Part shown: in pieces, positions 26,081 to 35,475 of the stretch
Numbering within the stretch: position 1 is the stretch's first letter
Layout of the letters: the number at the start of each line of letters is the position of its first letter
NCBI GenBank assembly: GCA_963793275.1
Contig: CAWBZL010000002.1
Coordinates: 518,738 to 582,737, forward strand
Reading direction: 5' to 3'
Source: Marinirhabdus sp963793275
Lineage (GTDB): Bacteria; Bacteroidota; Bacteroidia; Flavobacteriales; Flavobacteriaceae
DNA: 64,000 bases
Notes under the pieces: model-generated
Told to the model about the DNA's origin: nothing
The model's database searches: none
The model's input: the letters and a program-made list of their open reading frames with translations, nothing else
Position numbers and translations under genes: made by a program

Positions 26081-26461
26081 ATGAAAGCACAAGTTAACGA
26101 AATCAAAGAAGGATTGCAACATTTTCACGGAACGGAAATGTTCTATCAAATCCCATTATTAAGAACACGTTTTACGGACGGACTAAAATATCTTGCTAAT
26201 GTGGCAGATTGTTTTTGGCTCATTACGGACACTTCCGTGATTGCAAAAAGTCTGATGAACCGAAGCGAATTTATAACCATAGACTTCAAAAGATTGCCCG
26301 AAGAAAAACAGGATTATTCGGGTTATGAAGCCGAGATAATTTACAGCGATGGCAATGATAATATTTTGGAAAAACACGGTTATCGGGCAACCGATTTTCC
26401 ACTCGATGAACTGCGGTTATTTTTTGTAAATGATACGCTGATGTTACCAAGCGAATACTAA
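26081..26461 (+). CDS. DUF6876 family protein
   Basis: A 126-residue protein with the family landmarks GLQHFHGTEMFYQIPLL, FTDGLKYLANVADCFWLI and a C-terminal FPLDELRLFFVNDTLMLPSEY. This family is found almost only on Bacteroidota mobile elements and has no assigned function. It is followed by another small gene after 11 bases, so the two probably share a transcript. Confidence 0.75.
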   Translation: MKAQVNEIKEGLQHFHGTEMFYQIPLLRTRFTDGLKYLANVADCFWLITDTSVIAKSLMNRSEFITIDFKRLPEEKQDYSGYEAEIIYSDGNDNILEKHGYRATDFPLDELRLFFVNDTLMLPSEY

Positions 26462-26472
26462 ATTTTAAAGCT

Positions 26473-26670
26473 ATGGTTTATCTGAATTTTACAGACTTGA
26501 GCGAGGAGACTCAAAACCGTCTTTTGGAAGATTCCAAAAAGGATGTGGAACGAAAATTTGGCGATGATATTCGCAAATACGTAAGAGAAAATTATACCTG
26601 TTTTGAAACGATGATAGAGGAAGAAGCATTGCGAAATTTATATTCCTATACGTTTATTTTCAACATCTAA
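26473..26670 (+). CDS. Small hypothetical protein (65 aa)
   Basis: An acidic 65-residue protein (MVYLNFTDLSEETQNRLLED and onward) with predicted helices and no known domain. It lies 11 bases after the DUF6876 gene and ends just before a strong terminator, so it looks like the last gene of this short operon. Confidence 0.6.
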   Translation: MVYLNFTDLSEETQNRLLEDSKKDVERKFGDDIRKYVRENYTCFETMIEEEALRNLYSYTFIFNI

Positions 26671-26692
26671 TTTTCTAAACTTTATAGTCAAG

Positions 26693-26719
26693 CACCTCTA
26701 AATTTTTGGAGGTGTTTTT
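26693..26719 (+). terminator. Intrinsic terminator
   Basis: CACCTC (26693-26698) pairs with GAGGTG (26709-26714), followed by TTTTT. Confidence 0.8.
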
Positions 26720-26908
26720 GTATGCAATTAATTTCAAGTCGAGAAAAAAGCGTATCTTTATTTCGCTGAAATTCAGCACACATAAATTCATATAGTTATC
26801 CCATTTTTAACTTTCGCTGGTAGCTGTATCCATCTATATTTTACATATTGGAATTTCCGAATTCCTAAAAGGGCAATTGGCTTTTTAGCCAGATTGTATG
26901 AAATTTTT

Positions 26909-26978
26909 GTCACGCTTTGGCGTGACGAAAAGGAATAGCAAGAGGGTAACGGGCAGAGCCACGTTACATATTCCTTTT
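26909..26978. other. Candidate origin of transfer (oriT)
   Basis: Nested inverted repeats lie in the 430-base gap before the mobilization genes. GTCACG/CGTGAC (26909-26914, 26921-26926) is one hairpin. AAAAGGAATA (26928-26937) pairs with TATTCCTTTT (26969-26978) and encloses a smaller stem GTAACG/CGTTAC (26946-26951, 26962-26967). The spacing of about 200 bases to the BfmA/BtgA and relaxase genes, and the concentration of structure, are typical of oriT regions. No nic site can be assigned from sequence alone. Confidence 0.5.
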
Positions 26979-27113
26979 AGCGTATAAACCATTGAATTTC
27001 AAGTAATTGAAAATTAATGGATTATATAAGTTTCTTCGATTTGCGTCAAATGCCCCCAAACAGCTTGTAAATAGGGATGGATTTACGTCAAACACACAAA
27101 AAAGCGAAAGAAA

Positions 27114-27494
27114 ATGGATTCATTCATCACTATCAGGTTCAAAAGGAAAACTGCCAAACGTTTTCAAGAATTTTCAAAAAAGCACTTCAAGACGCATACC
27201 GAAACGATGGAAGCTATACTTGATTTTTTCTTCTACAACGAGATATCGCCAAAAGAAAAATTAGGTCCGACAGGGCGAACCATCGAAGCCAAACTATTAA
27301 AAAGAATCAATGCCGTAATCGCTATAATGAGGGACGTTGAAAAGACCCAAACCAAGCCTACAGTTGCAATGATTCAATCTCTATTTGAGACAGAACAGCC
27401 AAGCAAAAAACCTTTGATAGTGGAAAAGAAATATGCCGAAGAAAAAAAGGAAGTACGCTTTCGAGAAAAGCAAAATCTTAATAACGACCTCTAA
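27114..27494 (+). CDS. BfmA/BtgA family mobilization protein
   Basis: A 126-residue basic protein with the N-terminal ITIRFKRKTAKRFQEFSKK ribbon-helix-helix-like segment and the THTETMEAILDFF helix of BfmA/BtgA accessory proteins. These bind oriT DNA and help the relaxase. It is followed by the relaxase gene after 11 bases, the standard order. An overlapping frame starting at 27007 is not coding. Confidence 0.82.
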   Translation: MDSFITIRFKRKTAKRFQEFSKKHFKTHTETMEAILDFFFYNEISPKEKLGPTGRTIEAKLLKRINAVIAIMRDVEKTQTKPTVAMIQSLFETEQPSKKPLIVEKKYAEEKKEVRFREKQNLNNDL

Positions 27495-27505
27495 AATTTT
27501 AAGCT

Positions 27506-28537
27506 ATGTATATAACAATTACACCCCAAAAAATGGGTGGCAATTATTCTAAAAGTTCGGCTGATTTTGTGGGTTATCTGGAGAAGGAAAACCAAGGACT
27601 GGAACAGCAGGATATGGAGCATTTTTTTAATCAAAATGGCGACGAGATTTCAGCAGAGGAAGTGGTCAGGGAAATTGATGGCAATACGGCAAAACTCGAA
27701 AAGCACGAGCCACGGTTTTATTCCATTACCGTAAGCCCTTCAAAATACGAACTAAAACGGTTGCAAAACCATAGTAAAGATTTGCAAAAATATACCCGGG
27801 AGATTATGAAGGATTATGTGGCTTCATTCAACCGTGAAATAAATGGGCGACCGGTCAATATCGATGATATAAAATACTACGCAAAAATTGAACACCAAAG
27901 AACCTTTAAAGGAACGGATAAACAGGTGCAGGAAAACCAGCCTTTTGCCACAAAAATACTTCAATTAAAAACTGAAGTCCGAAATGTGCAAGAGGGGCGA
28001 GCAGAAGGAAATGTGAAAAAATTGGAAAAAGAAATCGGGAAACTAGAAAGAGAAGCACCGCACCAACAGAACGGAAAACGAATAGTACAAGGAATGCCAA
28101 AAGCAGGAGACCAAAGCCATATACATATTATCGTTAGCCGCAAGGATGCATCAAACCGATTCAGTTTGTCACCTGGAAGTAAATATAAAGCTTCCGACGT
28201 TGAATTAAATGGTAAAACGGTAAAACGGGGATTTGATAGAGATGGGTTTTTTGAGAAAGCAGAAAAGACTTTTGATAAGACTTTTGGCTATCAAAGGAAC
28301 TTCGCTGAAACTTATAAGGCAAGAAAGGATTTCATTAAGAATCCGAAAATCTATTTTGCATCATTGATGAAACTGCCCACCAATGAAAAAGCATTAGCGT
28401 TCAAAATAATGGAAAAAAGTGGCATTCCTATGATGCCGAGTATTCCTGTTACGAAGGTACAATTGGCGATGAAAATTTTTAATAGGCTACGACGTGGTGC
28501 AGAGGTGGCCATTAAATCAAGTTCCATCGGAATCTAA
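27506..28537 (+). CDS. Relaxase/mobilization nuclease (DUF5712, BtgB/MobB type)
   Basis: A 343-residue protein of the Bacteroidota relaxase group. MYITITPQKMGGNYSKSS opens the protein. The motif QSHIHIIVSRKD near residue 210 supplies the His-x-His metal site. EPRFYSITVSPSKYEL near residue 70 is the second conserved strand. It would nick one strand at oriT and lead it into the recipient. The coupling protein follows after 9 bases, making a BfmA/BtgA-relaxase-coupling protein operon. Confidence 0.85.
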   Translation: MYITITPQKMGGNYSKSSADFVGYLEKENQGLEQQDMEHFFNQNGDEISAEEVVREIDGNTAKLEKHEPRFYSITVSPSKYELKRLQNHSKDLQKYTREIMKDYVASFNREINGRPVNIDDIKYYAKIEHQRTFKGTDKQVQENQPFATKILQLKTEVRNVQEGRAEGNVKKLEKEIGKLEREAPHQQNGKRIVQGMPKAGDQSHIHIIVSRKDASNRFSLSPGSKYKASDVELNGKTVKRGFDRDGFFEKAEKTFDKTFGYQRNFAETYKARKDFIKNPKIYFASLMKLPTNEKALAFKIMEKSGIPMMPSIPVTKVQLAMKIFNRLRRGAEVAIKSSSIGI

Positions 28538-28546
28538 TTTAAAATT

Positions 28547-30127
28547 ATGCAAATGGACAATCTCGTAACGGTACTTTTTATTATTGGTTTGGCCAGTAGT
28601 GTTTTTTATGGAATATTTCGGATAAGCAGATATGCATTTGTCGTCAATTTTCTATTGATTGGTGCTTTTGTGTATTATTTAAATGAACAATTACCATTGT
28701 TTCAAATAGCACTTTATTTGGTTTGTCCTCTGACATTAATTAATATAGGAATGTATGTATTCTTGCATAAAACGGACGAGCCTAAAAGTGGAAATGCCAA
28801 ATATCAGGTCAATTTTGCCACCACAAAAGGAAATTTTAAACTGGATAACATCAAACGAGGTGCATCCATAATAGGTTCTGCCGGAAGTGGAAAGACCGAG
28901 AGTGTTGTGTATGGATTCCTGAAACACTTTCAAAAAGAAGGATTTTGCGGAATTATTCACGATTACAAAGATTTTGAACTGACCGAAATGGCTTATCCAC
29001 TCTTTAAGGATGGCGATATCCCATTTAAGGTCATTTCCTTTGATAAAATCATACATAGGGTAAATCCTATTGCGCCACGCTATTTAGAGAACGAGGAAAG
29101 CGTAAATGAGGTTTCAAGGGTGTTAATTGAAAACCTTTTGGAACAAAGGGAATCAGGAACAACTGGAACTACAAAATTTTTTAACGATGCTGCGGAAGGC
29201 TTGATTGGTGGATTGATTTGGAAATTAAAAACTACCTATCCACAATTCTGTACCCTTCCACATTTGATTGCCATTTATCAATATCTGGATACAGAAAGCC
29301 TTATCCAGTTTTTGGAAACCAATACCACATCGAGGGCAATGGCAGATGCATTTATTAGCGGAAAGGATTCCGAAAGACAGACTGCAGGTGTGAAAAGCAC
29401 CTTGGCAAATGCGCTTAAACGAATTAGCACCCAACGGATTTTTATGGCATTGTCTGCGGATGAAGTACCACTCAATATAAATAGTCCTGAAAATCCTACC
29501 GTGATTTCGGTTGTGAACAATCCCAAATTTGAAACTTCGTATTCGCCTGTAATCGCCACCATTATCCATACCATTACAAAACAAATGAGTGTGCGCAATG
29601 CAAACCCTTCATTTCTTATGATGGAAGAAGCCCCCACTATTCGTCTTTTGAATATGCACCGTATCCCAGCAACCCTGCGGAGCTATAACATTTCTACGAT
29701 TTACGTAATGCAGGACAAAATCCAAAACGATATGATGTATGGCGATAAGGCAAGCAAGGCAATTTTGAGCAATCTTTCCTATCAGTTTTTTGGCAAGGTC
29801 AACGACCCAGATACAGCCAAATACTATGAACGCTTTTTTGAGATTATCAAAGACCCAACAAAAAGTATAAGTCGTGGGCATAACTTGGATTTTGATACAC
29901 GTATTACTACAGGCGAAAAGGAAATCCCGAAAATTAGAGCAGATGTGTTTTTCAGATTAAAACAGGGCGAGTTTATCACGTATGCTGATGGGAAAGATAA
30001 GAAGGTGCAGTTTAAATTGGCCAACATAAAAAGAGAGTTTCCAAAAGAATCGAAGCAATATTCTCAGGCGGATTTGGAGGCTAATTTTGAGAGGATTTTT
30101 GAGGAAGCGAGGTCTATATTTGAATAG
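28547..30127 (+). CDS. Type IV coupling protein (TraG/VirD4 family)
   Basis: A 526-residue protein with two or three N-terminal membrane segments (residues 5-65) and the VirD4/TraD ATPase: Walker A IGSAGSGKT at about residues 108-116, Walker B FLMMEEAPTI near residue 361, and a long helical all-alpha region between. It links the relaxase-DNA complex to the transfer channel. Its position after the relaxase and before the tra operon (opposite strand) is usual; here a restriction-like module is wedged between. Confidence 0.9.
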   Translation: MQMDNLVTVLFIIGLASSVFYGIFRISRYAFVVNFLLIGAFVYYLNEQLPLFQIALYLVCPLTLINIGMYVFLHKTDEPKSGNAKYQVNFATTKGNFKLDNIKRGASIIGSAGSGKTESVVYGFLKHFQKEGFCGIIHDYKDFELTEMAYPLFKDGDIPFKVISFDKIIHRVNPIAPRYLENEESVNEVSRVLIENLLEQRESGTTGTTKFFNDAAEGLIGGLIWKLKTTYPQFCTLPHLIAIYQYLDTESLIQFLETNTTSRAMADAFISGKDSERQTAGVKSTLANALKRISTQRIFMALSADEVPLNINSPENPTVISVVNNPKFETSYSPVIATIIHTITKQMSVRNANPSFLMMEEAPTIRLLNMHRIPATLRSYNISTIYVMQDKIQNDMMYGDKASKAILSNLSYQFFGKVNDPDTAKYYERFFEIIKDPTKSISRGHNLDFDTRITTGEKEIPKIRADVFFRLKQGEFITYADGKDKKVQFKLANIKREFPKESKQYSQADLEANFERIFEEARSIFE

Positions 30128-30259
30128 TAAGGAAAAAAGACCTCACTTTCTTCGTTAACCTAAATATCATTGAGCTTTTCTGCATCTATATTGAGAAAAA
30201 GGATGGAATGAATCATCTATAGTATTCCAAAAACCGTATCATTAAAACTTATTCGCCGA

Positions 30260-31015
30260 TTAATTCATTACTATCTGACTATAGTCAAATAGTAGATGGT
30301 AAACATAAAATGATTCTTTTCCCCCAAAATTTTTTGTGTGAACTGAACTGTAGGTATTTTGAAAAAAACTGTGAAAACTTTGGAATTTTAAATATTGAAG
30401 AGTATTGATTTCTATATCTTTTTTTAAAATACTATTGGCTTTTGTCATTACTTTGTGATGGTCTATATTCAAATTCTCAATGAAGGCTATTTGTCCCTCA
30501 AAAGGAAGCCTTAAATTGGTGTGATTTCTATTTGCTACTTTTCTAATGTCACCTATATAAGCTTTTGTGTCCGATAAAATTCTGATTCGTTTACATTCTA
30601 TTGCAAAATAGACCTGATTATTTTTGGACATCCATTCGCTTTGAAGTCCTAATCTATCCACGTATATATCAATTTTATCGGGTTTCTGTTTAGAATCAAC
30701 AAGGTCTATATATCTTTCTTGGGTTTCAGCAGCAAAATGAATATCTTCTAATTTTGAGATTTTATCTTTTAATAGGTGTTTTTTAACGTTGAGATAATTA
30801 TCTACTAAATCAAATTTCAAATAGTCCTCAAATGATAATGTACTATTCTCTTTGACTGCATTAATAGAGTATGGATTTTTTGTTTTTTCCTTTAGACAAA
30901 TCCCGTAACATTCGCATACGTAAGAAATTATTTGCTGTATTCTTTTATTAGTTATAGAAAAAGTATTTTTCCTATGTTGTATGAATTGGGATGCATCAGA
31001 AATCATTAACTTCAT
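30260..31015 (-). CDS. PD-(D/E)XK nuclease-like protein paired with the methylase
   Basis: A 251-residue protein that starts inside the end of the methylase gene (20-base overlap). KIDIYVD (Asp116) followed by FAIECKRI (Glu140, Lys142) matches the D...ExK core of PD-(D/E)XK nucleases. Large helical segments flank the core. Together with the Eco57I-like methylase it probably forms a restriction-modification or related defence unit. No named family could be assigned. Confidence 0.6.
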   Translation of the reverse strand: MKLMISDASQFIQHRKNTFSITNKRIQQIISYVCECYGICLKEKTKNPYSINAVKENSTLSFEDYLKFDLVDNYLNVKKHLLKDKISKLEDIHFAAETQERYIDLVDSKQKPDKIDIYVDRLGLQSEWMSKNNQVYFAIECKRIRILSDTKAYIGDIRKVANRNHTNLRLPFEGQIAFIENLNIDHHKVMTKANSILKKDIEINTLQYLKFQSFHSFFQNTYSSVHTKNFGGKESFYVYHLLFDYSQIVMN

Positions 31016-34000
31016 TACTTAAGTCATTAAACTCTGCTTGCTCAATAGTGTTTCTAAATTCTGCTGCGTCATACCAAGCGATGGCGCGATGCCAACATTT
31101 ATACTCATTTGGTTTAATTATATAAAATGAATTATTTTCAAATCCCTTAATGTCCTTTTGTAGATACAAGTTTTTTAGAGGATCACGCGTATTTGTAATT
31201 TGAGATATACTTAAATTGTCTGCCAACCTTTGCAATACTTCTTTTTCATCAAATTTATCTTTTGGGTATATAATTTTTTCTTCCGGTTCTACATTTAAAA
31301 GAACAAAGTTCATTGCAATGAAATAATCTAAAATGTAAATCTCTATTTGAATAAATTCATCCTCGTAAAGGTTCCCAATTTCATTTAGGTAAACTTCTGC
31401 ATATTTTTGTAGAACGAAATCTTGGTTTCTGTAATGATTAAAATTAAAGTGAGTGAAATCCGTAACCAAATCTTGCTTGCTTTCTTGGAATTGGTATCTC
31501 GAGACATTAAGGGCATAATCTATTAAATCTTTTTCATAGTCTTTAATTTCGTAAATTTCAGCAATTAACCCATTTATTTTTAAGAAAATCTTGTCATCAA
31601 ATTCAGGCTCTCCTAGATTAAAATCTGAATAATGCTTTCGGAAAGAATTCAAAAATTCATCTACCAATTTAATAAGCTCCTCATTCAATGAATTATCTGG
31701 CTTATTAAAAGGAATGTTCAAAAATTCGTCTACAAATCGAATAGCGGGCCTTGTACCAACACCCCAAGCGCTCGCAATTAAAAACATATAATAAGTAGCC
31801 ATTTCTGAAATCAATAAACCATAAATAGGCTTGATTATATTTTTATTAAATGAAGAGATTGCAAAAGTACCCTTTCTAAATACCGAGTCCGATTCGCAAT
31901 AAGAAATGACTGGTTTATTCCAATTCTTACTCTGCTCCTTTAATAGAATTTTACTCCCTTTAAAAATCTCTATTTTTCTCCCTCTTGAGAGTTTGACATC
32001 TGCTTCTCCTAAAGTTTTGGCCTTATTTACCTGTGTATAGTATTCATTTATTTCACTATTTTCAACTATTGGCAGTCCAATTAAGTTTGGATATGGTTTT
32101 GCATCCAGCCCCCTTTCTATACCAGCTCCTTTGAAAGTAGTTTTCTCATCTATTAAATCTAATATTTTTAATGTATTTTGAGACTCTAACCTTTTTATAA
32201 ATCCAAAATCTAAAATATTTCCATATAATGCGACTTTAAACATCCAATCATTTTCAACAAAATGTTTTTGAGCAATTTTCTTGTTGTCGTATTTTTCAAT
32301 GACCAACATTTTAAAATACTTTAAAAATGAGTTCACCTTTATACTCAAATGTTCGACAGAATTTTCGAGATGATTTTCACTTTTCGCTTGGCGATAAAAG
32401 ACTATCGAAGTTGGGCTCTCTTGCTGCTCGAAAAGAGATTGTTTGACAGCTGATAAATCTAAAAACTTATTTAAGCAGAAGGAAGTTAAAAATTTATGCT
32501 TAAATTCTCTGGTTGTAGTTGAAACATTATAAAAAACGGTGCTGGTTACTATTAAGGCTGTAACAGTATCAACTTGCATAAAATCATTCGAACGCAATAA
32601 AAAGGATTGTGCAATTTCTAATTTGCCCTTAATTTTTTTGCTATAAGTATTACTGGAATTGACCCATTCTAAGTGTTTATACGATTTATCTTTTTTCCAA
32701 GGCGGATTTCCTAAAATAAAATTAGGTTTTTGTCCTATAACAATCTCGTTGAATTTGTGGTCAAGATCAAAAAAATCTGCTTCAAATAAATTTTCTCCTA
32801 AGAAATTCGGGAAAGGATATTTTTCTATATCCTTTGGATTTTGGTAATCTAAGAGAGCGATATATATTGAAAAGCAAGTTACTTTTAAAGCCTCCGGATT
32901 AATATCAATACCAAAAAGATTGTTTTTAGCTATATTCCTGATAGATGTACTGAAATCCTTATTGTTCTCTTTGCCATTTAAGTTAATTTCTTTTTCAATC
33001 ATCTTTCTTAAAGACTGGACTAAAAATATTCCAGAACCCACCGCAACCTCAAAAATCTTGCAGGAAGATGTATGACTGTTTTCTAAATACTTATCTATGG
33101 TATCATTTAAAATATATTCCACCAAAAAAGGAGGTGTATATACCGCAGCATCTAACTTTCTTTTTTCCTCATCAATTAATGACTCATAAATACCAGAAAT
33201 TACTTCTACAGGAATAATTGAAAAGTCAAATATGTGAAAATAATATCCATCAAACAAGGTTCCTTGTTCTTGGACTTCTCCTTTAAAAACATCTGCTAGA
33301 AATTGAGATTGGCTTGAGGTTAATTTTATATCGAATTCTTTAAATAGAACCCCATTGAAATTTTTATTTAACTTAATAAACAAGCTGTCCAATTTGGCAG
33401 GATCCTGAATTATTTTACTAAAGCTAAATCTTTTCTCATCAATGCTATTTCCTGTGATTTCATCATCGTCAATTTTAACCCCTCTATCAATCAAATAACG
33501 AATAAAAATTAATCGGAGGATTAAGGAATTTGCTTCGTTTTCAGTAAGTCCATCAGGCTTACTTATTAAAATTTGTCTAACAGAGCTTATATTTTGAAAC
33601 AATCGATCATTTACCCGTTTCCGAAAATTATTTTTCTTTGTATTTTCGAAATATTCATATTGCAACCATTTCCAAGTAAGTCCGCTTTGTAAATTCCAAA
33701 AAGAAAATTTTGATTGTCTTTCCTCTGCATTTAAGGGAATTTCTTCCAGAGTTCTTTCTTTTTTATGGTAATTAAGAGCATTGTAAACTTTTACATCTTG
33801 ATTTTTAACAATAAAAATCACAGGCGAATTGTCAAACGACCATACTTGTTTATGAATATCTAATTCACGAGTTGACAGATGATTTTCATCAAGATAAAAA
33901 AAAAGCAATAAGGGTTGCTGATTAAAAACGTAATAAGCATCAGGATTAATTATTTCTAATTTCTGCTTAACTTCAGGGGCAAATCCATCATAGGAAATAC

Positions 34001-34016
34001 CATCTGCTCTATCCAT
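30996..34016 (-). CDS. Eco57I-like DNA methyltransferase (type IIG or defence methylase)
   Basis: A 1006-residue protein. An N-terminal ~280 residues of type IIG-like character is followed by the N6-adenine methylase core: motif I IFEVAVGSGIFL near residue 325 and catalytic motif IV GNPPW near residue 436. A large target-recognition-like C-terminal half follows. I see no clear nuclease core in its own N-terminus, so cleavage may depend on the overlapping downstream PD-(D/E)XK gene. The pair lies between the coupling protein and tra operon, a cargo hotspot inside the transfer module. Confidence 0.75.
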   Translation of the reverse strand: MDRADGISYDGFAPEVKQKLEIINPDAYYVFNQQPLLLFFYLDENHLSTRELDIHKQVWSFDNSPVIFIVKNQDVKVYNALNYHKKERTLEEIPLNAEERQSKFSFWNLQSGLTWKWLQYEYFENTKKNNFRKRVNDRLFQNISSVRQILISKPDGLTENEANSLILRLIFIRYLIDRGVKIDDDEITGNSIDEKRFSFSKIIQDPAKLDSLFIKLNKNFNGVLFKEFDIKLTSSQSQFLADVFKGEVQEQGTLFDGYYFHIFDFSIIPVEVISGIYESLIDEEKRKLDAAVYTPPFLVEYILNDTIDKYLENSHTSSCKIFEVAVGSGIFLVQSLRKMIEKEINLNGKENNKDFSTSIRNIAKNNLFGIDINPEALKVTCFSIYIALLDYQNPKDIEKYPFPNFLGENLFEADFFDLDHKFNEIVIGQKPNFILGNPPWKKDKSYKHLEWVNSSNTYSKKIKGKLEIAQSFLLRSNDFMQVDTVTALIVTSTVFYNVSTTTREFKHKFLTSFCLNKFLDLSAVKQSLFEQQESPTSIVFYRQAKSENHLENSVEHLSIKVNSFLKYFKMLVIEKYDNKKIAQKHFVENDWMFKVALYGNILDFGFIKRLESQNTLKILDLIDEKTTFKGAGIERGLDAKPYPNLIGLPIVENSEINEYYTQVNKAKTLGEADVKLSRGRKIEIFKGSKILLKEQSKNWNKPVISYCESDSVFRKGTFAISSFNKNIIKPIYGLLISEMATYYMFLIASAWGVGTRPAIRFVDEFLNIPFNKPDNSLNEELIKLVDEFLNSFRKHYSDFNLGEPEFDDKIFLKINGLIAEIYEIKDYEKDLIDYALNVSRYQFQESKQDLVTDFTHFNFNHYRNQDFVLQKYAEVYLNEIGNLYEDEFIQIEIYILDYFIAMNFVLLNVEPEEKIIYPKDKFDEKEVLQRLADNLSISQITNTRDPLKNLYLQKDIKGFENNSFYIIKPNEYKCWHRAIAWYDAAEFRNTIEQAEFNDLSNEVNDF

Positions 34017-34216
34017 AAAATAGACAGCTCGGTGCTCAATTAGCCCTAATTGATTTAATATGTTATTTAATGGCTCGATTAGAAATCAAAAATTTATTTA
34101 CACAAAAATAGAAGTTTTAATAGACCATCCATAAGATAAATTGTATTTGTTTTGTCAAGCGGAACAGAATGATGTTTTATTTAAGCCACATAAATTCCGA
34201 AAATAGTCTGTTTATC

Positions 34217-34582
34217 TTAAAAAGGCCCTTTATCCCTCGGTCCATTATGGGTTACCTTCCATTGGCCATCTTTTTGAACCAGTTTAAAAACACCCGGTTT
34301 TGGGTCATAAGCTGTTGAATATTTTACCCAAGCCACCTCGCCATCCATAGCCTCATCCACCACTTTAAAATTAGCTTCTGAATCTTTATCTTCAGTAAAC
34401 ATTGCTTGAATGCTTGAAAGGTTTGCATAGCCTTCCGAAGTGGTAAATTTTTTCAAGGTAGCTTCATCACCGTGATAAAAACTTTCGGCAACAACTTTAG
34501 CGGTTTCAGAAGGGGAAAGGTTCTTTTTTTCTGAACACGAGAAGAACAACAATACGAGCGAGCAAATGACTAAATTTTTCAT
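34217..34582 (-). CDS. DUF4878-like lipoprotein of the tra operon
   Basis: A 121-residue lipoprotein (lipobox LFFSC, Cys16) with an NTF2-like DUF4878-type domain: AKVVAESFYHGDEATLKKF, then AWVKYSTAYDP, and a C-terminal DGQWKVTHNGP. It starts 7 bases after the traN stop and ends the conjugation operon. Similar small lipoproteins accompany Bacteroidota conjugation operons and may stabilise the channel or mediate exclusion; the role is unproven. Confidence 0.7.
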   Translation of the reverse strand: MKNLVICSLVLLFFSCSEKKNLSPSETAKVVAESFYHGDEATLKKFTTSEGYANLSSIQAMFTEDKDSEANFKVVDEAMDGEVAWVKYSTAYDPKPGVFKLVQKDGQWKVTHNGPRDKGPF

Positions 34583-34589
34583 AACGTTA

Positions 34590-35445
34590 CTAATTTGGGT
34601 TATTGATATAACTATGTGATATTTTCAGTTCAATATTACGTTCGCCATCTTTTTCGTGCAGTTCAAAAATTGCTCTGCGGTCATTGGATAGCGAAAACTT
34701 CGGCAAGACATAAACAAACCGAACCGTTTCGTTTTCTGTGATTTTAGAAGGCATATTATGTTTGAAAATCGGTTCTTGATACAGTCGTTGTAACGATTTC
34801 TTTTTCCCCTTCTGTCTTGTTTCAACAGAGAGTTTTAAGAAATTCAAATCATAATCCAACGTAGAATTATTCTTAATCTGGATGACAAAGTAAAGTTCTT
34901 CCGTATCAAAAACAATGTTCTCAACGCTCAAAACTATACCTTCGGTTCTCTTTTTAATCCTACCTACACGCTGCTTTCTCTCAAGAAGATAGGAACTGAA
35001 TTTCTGGTAGTAATAATTCCTGTTATCAACATTGCTTTCAGCAGTAACAACCGAAATAGAATCATTCAATATTGGTCTTTCATTCCCGATACTACTTGAC
35101 TTCGGAATAAAATAATTGAATTTTGATAGCTGCGCTTTATACCTTACAATATACGAAAAAATTGAACCATCTCTATTGACTATCAGAAGATTACTTTCTT
35201 TACCAGGCTTTGCTTGAAGAAGACCGAAATACTGCTCTTTTTCACGATTGTAGGTAAATATAAAATTTTCTGAACCGGTTATTCCCTGGCGAATAGGCTC
35301 AGGAAAAAATAGCGCAACATTTTTAGTGTCATTCGCATATATGGTATCAATTACAATTGTGTCTTGTGCTGTAACGTGCGAAGCAAATTCGAGGTGCAAA
35401 AGTGAAAACAGCTAGTAATAATGAAGTTATGATATATTTTTTCAT
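34590..35445 (-). pseudogene. traN: Conjugative transposon TraN (DUF4138), frameshift in signal peptide
   Basis: DUF4138 similarity covers the 269 codons from about 35399 (HVTAQDTIVID and onward). The natural start, ATG at 35445, opens a signal peptide (MKKYIITSLLLAVFT) in a different frame. Removing one base from the AAAA run at 35398-35401 (TTTT on the coding strand) joins them and gives a normal exported TraN of about 284 residues. TraN forms part of the outer-membrane core of the channel with TraM. As read, export would fail. A base-calling slip in the homopolymer is possible. Confidence 0.75.
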
Positions 35446-35475
35446 AATAGTGAATTTTTAAGAACCCAATATGGC

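Noticed and set aside
27007..27264. 85-codon frame overlapping the start of the BfmA/BtgA gene
   Set aside because: It overlaps a recognised protein in another frame, and its upstream part lies in the structured candidate oriT region.
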